Below the pieces are notes generated by a model. The model worked only from the letters and a program-made list of their open reading frames with translations. It had not been told where the DNA came from and made no database searches. A DNA stretch of 47,904 bases. It comes from Actinoplanes sp. TFC3. Lineage in GTDB: Bacteria > Actinomycetota > Actinomycetes > Mycobacteriales > Micromonosporaceae. Where the stretch lies: contig NZ_LOJP01000001.1 in assembly GCF_001553785.1 (NCBI RefSeq), positions 891,015-938,918 of the forward strand, written 5' to 3'. Position 1 is the first letter of the stretch. Each line of letters opens with the position of its first letter. The position numbers were made by a program, and so were the translations under genes. Of this stretch, positions 43,021 to 47,904 are shown in pieces.

Positions 43021-43055
43021 AAATGGCGGCACCCCTGAGCGGGGGGCCGCCATTT
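43021..43055 (+). terminator. Terminator-like hairpin after rpmG
   Basis: AAATGGCGGC (43021-43030) pairs perfectly with GCCGCCATTT (43046-43055), 11 bp after the rpmG stop. The run of T is short. Confidence 0.7.
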
Positions 43056-43237
43056 CCGCATTCCACCCGGTGAGGTGATGCCGGTGCTTGAGCTGCTGGC
43101 CGCTCTCTATGGCCGCCTGACCGCGTCCTCGGCCTTCTGACCGCGCTTCGGCTTGTGGGCGGCTTGACAGCCCGCTTGTGGCAGTTCGCGGGCGCCCGGC
43201 TCTGCAGCTATGTTCCTCAGGGCGGTAGTTTCGCCTC

Positions 43238-43684
43238 ATGCCCCTGGACCCGTCCTTCATCGGCCGCAGCTGGCCGGCCACCCCGCCCTATCAGGTGGGC
43301 CGCGAGAAGATCCGCGAGTTTGCCACCGCCATCGGCGCCACCGATGCCGAGTATCACGATCCCGCGGCCGCCCGTGCCGCCGGCCACCCGGATGTTGTCG
43401 CGCCGCCCACGTTTCCGGTGGTGCTGACCATGGCCGCGAGCCGTCAGATCATCTCCGATCCGGAGCTCGGCATGGACTACAGCCGGGTTGTGCACGGCGA
43501 CCAGCGGTTCGCCTACACCCGGCCGGTTGTCGCCGGGGACTCGCTGGTCTGTGTCAACACCGTGGAGGAGATCACCACCCGGGGCGGGCACGACTTCATC
43601 ACGACGCGCGCCGAGGTCACCACCGAGGCCGGCGAGCCGGTTGTGACCGTCTGGTCCAAGCTCGTCCAGCGCGGAGAGGCGTGA
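43238..43684 (+). CDS. hadA: MaoC-like dehydratase subunit HadA
   Basis: A 148-aa hot-dog-fold protein corresponding to the (3R)-hydroxyacyl dehydratase substrate-binding subunit of type II fatty acid synthesis. GREKIREFATAIGATDAEYH starts the FAS1-like dehydratase domain. VVAPPTFPVVL, VVHGDQRFAYTRPVVAGDSL and the acidic loop follow. It lacks the catalytic Asp-His pair, which lies in HadB. It is coupled to hadB 2 nt downstream (or overlapping, if hadB starts at the GTG 43681). Confidence 0.88.
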   Translation: MPLDPSFIGRSWPATPPYQVGREKIREFATAIGATDAEYHDPAAARAAGHPDVVAPPTFPVVLTMAASRQIISDPELGMDYSRVVHGDQRFAYTRPVVAGDSLVCVNTVEEITTRGGHDFITTRAEVTTEAGEPVVTVWSKLVQRGEA

Positions 43685-43686
43685 GC

Positions 43687-44082
43687 ATGGCTGAGCAGTT
43701 GCCACCCCAGACCTTCCGGGTGACCCGGGCCGACCTCATCCGGTATGCGGGCGCGTCCGGTGACTTCAACACGATCCACTGGAGCGAGCGGATCGCCCGG
43801 GACGTGGGCCTGCCCGGCGTCATCGCGCACGGCATGTTCACCATGGCTTTGGGCGGCCGGGCGCTTGCCGTCTGGGCCGGTGCCGCCGACGCCGTCGTCG
43901 AGTACGGCGTGCGCTTCACCCGGCCGGTGCCCGTACCCGACACAGACGAGGGCACCGAGGTCGTGGTGACGGGTGTCGTCAAGGAGGTCACCGAGGACGG
44001 GCTGACCCGGATCGACCTGACCGCCACCTGCAACGGCGAGAAGGTTCTGTCGCTCGGCAAGGCCGTCATCCGCAAGCGGTAA
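43687..44082 (+). CDS. hadB: MaoC-like (3R)-hydroxyacyl dehydratase catalytic subunit HadB
   Basis: A 131-aa hot-dog protein that removes water from 3-hydroxyacyl chains as a HadAB dimer. The catalytic hydratase-2 motif is GDFNTIHW, with Asp26 and His31, followed by GVIAHGMFTMALGGRAL. EYGVRFTRPVPVPDTDEG is the beta-strand near the active site. Two in-frame starts exist, GTG 43681 (GTGA overlap with hadA) and ATG 43687; the ATG is used here. hadC, present in mycobacteria, is absent. Confidence 0.9.
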   Translation: MAEQLPPQTFRVTRADLIRYAGASGDFNTIHWSERIARDVGLPGVIAHGMFTMALGGRALAVWAGAADAVVEYGVRFTRPVPVPDTDEGTEVVVTGVVKEVTEDGLTRIDLTATCNGEKVLSLGKAVIRKR

Positions 44083-44098
44083 CCGGCGGGGGTGGGGC

Positions 44099-44124
44099 GG
44101 GTTGGGCAACCGGCCACCCAACCC
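44099..44124 (+). terminator. Hairpin after hadB
   Basis: GGGTTGGG (44099-44106) pairs with CCCAACCC (44117-44124). It has no T-run and overlaps the proposed tRNA-Trp promoter, so its role is uncertain. Confidence 0.45.
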
Positions 44125-44131
44125 GTACACT
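44102..44131 (+). promoter_or_regulatory. Candidate tRNA-Trp/secE promoter
   Basis: TTGGGC (44102-44107) and TACACT (44126-44131), 18 bp apart, about 85 bp before tRNA-Trp. The -10 box is good; the -35 box is modest. Confidence 0.4.
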
Positions 44132-44215
44132 GGTCCGCCGTGGGGCTTAATCGTCCCTGCCTTTCGTATGTGAAGTCATTTTCATGCACGCGAGGCGGGG
44201 TGGGCGGCCACACAT

Positions 44216-44288
<73 letters not shown>

Positions 44289-44405
44289 CGCACCGACCCG
44301 TATCGGCCCGGCGGCGGGACCGCCCGGCGCGGGCCGCCGGGAAGACCGGGCGCGCCGCGTCAGGCGCGACCATTCATTCACCGACCGACGACGGAAGAGG
44401 GCGCA

Positions 44406-44783
44406 GTGGCCGAGAGGAAGCGACCCGGTGACGACGCTGACCGTCCCGGGGACGAGACGTTCGATGACGCCGTTGCCGAGGATGACGCCGCTGTTGACGA
44501 CGTTGAGGCTGACGAGCAGGTGAGCCGGGGCGGCGGGACAGCCGTTCGTGAGCGCACCGAGGACTCCGGCAAAACCGGTAAGAAGGCTGGCCGGCGCGGT
44601 GGCCGCATCGGCGGTTTCTTCCGCGAGGTGGTCAGCGAGCTGCGTAAGGTCATCTGGCCGACGCGTAAGGAACTGCTGACCTACACCGGCGTCGTGATCG
44701 GCTTCGTCACCGTGATGACCGCGATCGTGGCCGTTCTGGACTACGGTTTCGGCAAGGCCATCCTGGCGTCGTTCGGCAACTGA
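44406..44783 (+). CDS. secE: Preprotein translocase subunit SecE
   Basis: A 125-aa translocase subunit. The first 65 residues are a hydrophilic, acidic extension (DDAVAEDDAAVDDVEADE) usual in actinobacteria. Then comes the conserved FFREVVSELRKVIWPTRKEL cytoplasmic helix and a single transmembrane helix YTGVVIGFVTVMTAIVAVLD. The start is the GTG at 44406. nusG follows after 27 nt. Confidence 0.95.
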   Translation: MAERKRPGDDADRPGDETFDDAVAEDDAAVDDVEADEQVSRGGGTAVRERTEDSGKTGKKAGRRGGRIGGFFREVVSELRKVIWPTRKELLTYTGVVIGFVTVMTAIVAVLDYGFGKAILASFGN

Positions 44784-44810
44784 AGCTGATAGTTACGGAA
44801 GTGAGCAAGC

Positions 44811-45638
44811 GTGCCTGAGTACGACGACGAGACCGCCGCCCCTGAGACGGGCGCTGCCGCCGACGAGCAGTCGTCGGCTACGGCGGGCGACGCCGAGTCG
44901 GTCGAGGCCGCAGCTGAGTCTGCCGAGGCCGACGACACCGCGGCCGGCTCCGACGACACCGCGGCCGGCTCCGACGACACCGCCGCCGGCTCCGAGGACA
45001 CCGAGGGTGAGGCCGAGGTTGCCGCCGCCCCCGCCGTCGATGACGACTATGACCCGGTGGCCGAGCTGCGCCAGAAGCTGCGGTATGCCCCCGGCGACTG
45101 GTACGTGGTGCACTCGTACGCCGGCTACGAGAACAAGGTCAAGACCAACCTCGAGACCCGGATCACGAGCCTCGACATGGAGGACTTCATCTTCCAGGTC
45201 GAGGTCCCGACCCGCGAAGAGGTCGAGGTCAAGAACGGCAAGCGCAACCAGGTGCAGGCCAAGGTCTTCCCCGGCTACATCCTGGTCCGCATGGACCTGT
45301 CGCCGGAGTCCTACTCCTGTGTGCGCAACACGCCGGGCGTCACCGGCTTCGTCGGCGCCACCGACCGGGTCGACCGGCCGGCGCCGCTCTCGCTGGACGA
45401 GGTGCTGAAGTGGCTCGCACCGGCCGTGCAGCAGGAGGAGAAGAAGGCGAAGGTCGAGATCAAGGTGCTCGACTTCGAGGTGGGCGACTCGGTCACGGTG
45501 ACCGACGGCGCGTTCGCTTCGCTGCCGGCCTCCATCTCGGAGATCAACGCCGACCAGCAGAAGCTCAAGGTGCTGGTGTCCATCTTCGGCCGCGAGACGC
45601 CGGTCGAGCTGAACTTCAACCAGGTCGCCAAGATCTGA
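44811..45638 (+). CDS. nusG: Transcription termination/antitermination factor NusG
   Basis: A 275-aa NusG. The first 85 residues are an acidic Ala/Glu/Asp extension containing three tandem DDTAAGS units (21-bp repeats at 44931-44993). The NGN domain follows: [31 protein letters not shown] and TPGVTGFVG. The KOW domain is at the end: [20 protein letters not shown]. The start is the GTG at 44811. In most bacteria rplK follows immediately; here an 83-bp gap leads straight to rplA. Confidence 0.95.
   Translation: MPEYDDETAAPETGAAADEQSSATAGDAESVEAAAESAEADDTAAGSDDTAAGSDDTAAGSEDTEGEAEVAAAPAVDDDYDPVAELRQKLRYAPGDWYVVHSYAGYENKVKTNLETRITSLDMEDFIFQVEVPTREEVEVKNGKRNQVQAKVFPGYILVRMDLSPESYSCVRNTPGVTGFVGATDRVDRPAPLSLDEVLKWLAPAVQQEEKKAKVEIKVLDFEVGDSVTVTDGAFASLPASISEINADQQKLKVLVSIFGRETPVELNFNQVAKI
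44931..44993 (+). repeat. Three 21-bp tandem repeats in nusG
   Basis: Units at 44931-44951, 44952-44972 and 44973-44993 encode DDTAAGS each. The third has one synonymous change. They lie in the acidic N-terminal extension. Confidence 0.9.
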
Positions 45639-45721
45639 CCTGGGTTCCATAAACCCCGAGCAAGTCGTGGGAGGGGATGCGCACTCGCGCGTCCCCGCCA
45701 GCTACCACAGGAGTAAGAGAA
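45639..45721 (+). other. nusG-rplA junction lacking rplK
   Basis: Only 83 bp separate nusG and rplA. The stretch holds GGAGGGGATGCGC and a matching GCGCGTCCCC that can form a hairpin, and AGGAG before rplA. No fragment of an L11 coding sequence is seen here, and none is seen anywhere in the window. Confidence 0.85.
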
Positions 45722-46438
45722 ATGGCACAGCGCAGCAAGGCGTACCGCAAGGCCGCCGAGTCGATCGACCCCGCCAAGCTCTACGAGCCCGGTGACGCGG
45801 TCAAGATCGCCAAGGAGAGCAGCCCCACCAAGTTCGACGCCACTGTCGAGGTCGCCATGCGCCTCGGTGTGGACCCCCGCAAGGCCGACCAGATGGTGCG
45901 CGGCACGGTCAACCTGCCGCACGGCACCGGTAAGACCGCCCGCGTCATCGTGTTCGCCCAGGGCGCCAAGGCTGAAGAGGCCGTTGCCGCCGGCGCCGAC
46001 GAGGTTGGCACCGACGAGCTCGTCGCCCGGATCCAGGGTGGCTGGCTGGACTTCGACGCCGCGATCGCGACGCCGGACCAGATGGCCAAGATCGGCCGCA
46101 TCGCCCGGATCCTCGGCCCGCGTGGTCTCATGCCCAACCCGAAGACCGGCACGGTCACCGTTGATGTCACCAAGGCCGTCAACGACATCAAGGGTGGCAA
46201 GATCACATTCCGCGTGGACAAGCACTCCAACCTGCACCTGATCATCGGCAAGGCCTCCTTCTCGGCCGAGCAGTTGGTCGACAACTACGGTGCGGTGCTC
46301 GACGAGGTCCTGCGGGCCAAGCCGTCTGCGGCCAAGGGCACCTACCTCAAGAAGGTCACCCTCAGCACCACGATGGGCCCGGGTGTTCCGATCGACCCCA
46401 AGGTCGTGAAGAACCTGCGTGACTCCTCGAACGACTGA
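45722..46438 (+). CDS. rplA: 50S ribosomal protein L1
   Basis: A 238-aa ribosomal protein at the L1 stalk. [20 protein letters not shown] begins it. [32 protein letters not shown] and [18 protein letters not shown] (family signature) follow. The ATG at 45722 has AGGAG upstream. In other bacteria rplK-rplA form one operon autoregulated by L1; rplK is missing in front. Confidence 0.97.
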   Translation: MAQRSKAYRKAAESIDPAKLYEPGDAVKIAKESSPTKFDATVEVAMRLGVDPRKADQMVRGTVNLPHGTGKTARVIVFAQGAKAEEAVAAGADEVGTDELVARIQGGWLDFDAAIATPDQMAKIGRIARILGPRGLMPNPKTGTVTVDVTKAVNDIKGGKITFRVDKHSNLHLIIGKASFSAEQLVDNYGAVLDEVLRAKPSAAKGTYLKKVTLSTTMGPGVPIDPKVVKNLRDSSND

Positions 46439-46457
46439 CGTTCGAAGCATCAGCGAA

Positions 46458-46486
46458 AGCCTCCGGGTTCACCCCGGGGGCTTTTT
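46458..46486 (+). terminator. Terminator after rplA
   Basis: AGCCTCCGG pairs with CCGGGGGCT (one G-U) around a short loop, followed by TTTTT. It ends the nusG-rplA transcript before the rplJ leader. Confidence 0.85.
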
Positions 46487-46499
46487 CGTGCCCGGCGAC

Positions 46500-46771
46500 A
46501 CACCGATTTGGATTCCGGTGCATCGCCGCGTAACCTTCTCTGCGGAGTTCCACCCACAGACCGCTGGTTTGCCGCAGCCGTCGTCGAAAGACGAAGGCCG
46601 TGGCCGAAGGTCCCGCGACAACGCGGGCGGCCCGCGCAGGGGAGAACGGTTCGTGATCATGTCGGCGCCTCGCGCGTCCATATCCGCCCCGTGCGCCCTG
46701 CGCCGGGGCGTTTCTCGTTGTTCGGGCCGTAACCCCGCCAGCGGCTCTTTGAGCAACGAGAGAGGAGGGAC
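46500..46771 (+). ncRNA. L10 leader (rplJL 5' regulatory RNA) with attenuator hairpin
   Basis: The 270-bp gene-free stretch before rplJ has the position and size of the ribosomal-protein L10 leader, where L10(L12)4 binds to repress rplJL. It can form several GC-rich hairpins. The last is CGCCCC (46685-46690) with GGGGCG (46705-46710) followed by TTTCT, an attenuator candidate. I cannot confirm the L10-binding kink-turn by eye. Confidence 0.6.
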
Positions 46772-47317
46772 ATGGCGGACAAGCCGGTCCGGGCCGATAA
46801 GGCCACTGCCGTCGCCGAGCTCACGGAGCAGTTCCGTAACTCGTCGGCCACCGTTTTGACCGAGTACCGCGGCCTGACGGTTGCCGAGATCAGCGAGCTT
46901 CGTCGTTCGCTCGGCAAGGAGACCAAGTACTCCGTGTCGAAGAACACGCTCGCGCGGCGTGCTGCATCCGACGCTGGCATCGAGGGCCTTGACGCGCTCT
47001 TCGCCGGTCCTACCGCGCTCGCCTTCGTCGGCGGTGACGTGGTTGAAGCGGCCAAGGGCCTCCGTGCCTTTGCCCGTGCCAACCCCACCCTGGTGATCAA
47101 GGGCGGCGTCTTCGAGGGCAAGGCCATCTCGGCCGACGAGGTCAACAAGCTTGCCGACCTCGAGTCCCGTGAGGTGCTGCTGGCCAAGCTGGCCGGCGCC
47201 ATGAAGGGCAGCCTGACCAAGGCCGCGGGCACCTTCCAGGCCCCGCTGTCCAAGGTCGCACGCCTGGCAGCCGCGCTGCAGGACAAGCGCGCGCAGGACG
47301 GTTCCGCCGAGGCCTGA
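46772..47317 (+). CDS. rplJ: 50S ribosomal protein L10
   Basis: A 181-aa protein. It starts [20 protein letters not shown]; the rRNA-binding globular domain contains [34 protein letters not shown] and FAGPTALAF. The C-terminal helix for L7/L12 binding is near [20 protein letters not shown] precedes the ATG. L10 anchors the stalk together with L11, whose gene is absent here. Confidence 0.97.
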   Translation: MADKPVRADKATAVAELTEQFRNSSATVLTEYRGLTVAEISELRRSLGKETKYSVSKNTLARRAASDAGIEGLDALFAGPTALAFVGGDVVEAAKGLRAFARANPTLVIKGGVFEGKAISADEVNKLADLESREVLLAKLAGAMKGSLTKAAGTFQAPLSKVARLAAALQDKRAQDGSAEA

Positions 47318-47371
47318 CGGCCCGCGCGGAGTTTGACTTACATCCACAGAACCAACGAAAGGTTGCCAGAC

Positions 47372-47758
47372 ATGGCGAAGCTCAGCACCGACGAGCTGCT
47401 CGACGCGTTCAAGGAAATGACCCTCATCGAGCTCTCCGAGTTCGTGAAGCAGTTCGAGGACGTCTTCGACGTCACCGCGGCTGCCCCGGTAGCCGTCGCG
47501 GCTGCGGGCACCGGCGGCGGCGAGGCTGCGCCGGCCGCTGCCGAGCAGGACTCCTTCGACGTCGTCCTTGAGGCCGACGGTGGCAAGAAGATCCAGGTCA
47601 TCAAGGTCGTGCGCGAGCTGACCGGCCTGGGCCTCAAGGAGGCCAAGGACGCCGTTGAGGCCGCCCCCAAGGCGATCCTCGAGGGTGTCAACAAGGAGAA
47701 GGCCGAGGAGGCCAAGGCCAAGCTTGAGGGCGAGGGCGCCAAGGTCACCCTCAAGTGA
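47372..47758 (+). CDS. rplL: 50S ribosomal protein L7/L12
   Basis: A 128-aa stalk protein. The N-terminal dimerisation helix pair is [31 protein letters not shown], then an Ala-rich hinge. The C-terminal domain is [38 protein letters not shown] and [13 protein letters not shown]. The ATG at 47372 follows GAAAGG. Confidence 0.97.
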   Translation: MAKLSTDELLDAFKEMTLIELSEFVKQFEDVFDVTAAAPVAVAAAGTGGGEAAPAAAEQDSFDVVLEADGGKKIQVIKVVRELTGLGLKEAKDAVEAAPKAILEGVNKEKAEEAKAKLEGEGAKVTLK

Positions 47759-47787
47759 CCTGAGGCTTCACCGCACCACCTCGCACA

Positions 47788-47826
47788 GGCGGGGACCCCC
47801 CCCAGGGGGGCCCCCCCCGTTCGTTT
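47788..47826 (+). terminator. GC-rich terminator after rplL
   Basis: GGGG-A-CCCCCC pairs with GGGGGG-CCCC across a short loop, followed by GTTCGTTT. It lies about 30 bp after the rplL stop. After it, no gene start is visible before the window ends. Confidence 0.6.
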
Positions 47827-47904
47827 CTCCGTCATAACCGCAGGTCAGAGTGGGTTTTCCGGCGGTCGGATGGACGACTCACAAAAGGGGCGGACCATCT
47901 CTTT

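Noticed and set aside
43081..43237. A short gene between the rpmG terminator and hadA
   Set aside because: The ATG at 43078 opens a frame that stops after about 20 codons; no domain or ribosome binding site is visible.

Overview
The window is high-GC, GTG-start-rich actinobacterial chromosome. Gene content and order point to the Micromonosporaceae (an Actinoplanes/Micromonospora-like organism). Supporting signs are the moeZ / DUF3152 / alkyltransferase-like neighbourhood, a SigE-type ECF sigma gene, a second partial complex I operon, and the block rpmG-hadA-hadB-tRNA-Trp-secE-nusG-rplA-rplJ-rplL. The genus is an inference.

Layout. (1) 1-10.2 kb: a DUF3152 zincin-like protein, MoeZ, a prenyltransferase-repeat protein and a deleted alpha/beta-hydrolase relic, then proB-proA on the minus strand and an alkyltransferase-like DNA repair protein. 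An intact IS5-type element follows, then a TetR repressor divergent from an NAD-dependent epimerase with two matching palindromic operators, and a gamma-glutamyltransferase. (2) 10.3-24.8 kb: a second complex I set, nuoB | nuoC-nuoH | nuoI-J-K-L-M-N, with no nuoA, nuoD or nuoEFG. It is split by unrelated genes: DUF2252 plus an ECF sigma/membrane protein pair, then a DD-peptidase relic, a secreted protein and an epimerase. (3) 24.8-34.1 kb: HtpX, an MFS transporter, a WYL regulator, DinB and VOC proteins, a GntR regulator divergent from a secreted GH16 + chitin-binding-module enzyme with paired operators, a lipoprotein, and MOSC, luciferase-like and DUF1707 proteins. (4) 34.3-37.5 kb: a decayed island beside tRNA-Tyr. 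It holds HTH and zinc-finger remnants, a RelA/SpoT-type synthetase frameshifted by a perfect 20-bp tandem duplication, its overlapping small partner gene and an integrase relic. (5) 37.5-42.4 kb: tRNA-Tyr, YajQ, a rhodanese, a small HTH protein with an operator-like half-site cluster, a 49-aa secreted peptide and a GGDEF-EAL protein. (6) 42.5-47.9 kb: tRNA-Thr, tRNA-Met, rpmG, hadA-hadB, tRNA-Trp, secE, nusG, rplA, the L10 leader, rplJ and rplL. The rplK (L11) gene expected between nusG and rplA is missing.

The strongest leads are the absent rplK, the frameshifted alarmone-synthetase-like gene with its small partner, and the incomplete interrupted second complex I. Next come the two self-contained regulator/operator modules (TetR-epimerase and GntR-GH16) and the IS whose ends provide the stop codons of both neighbouring genes.
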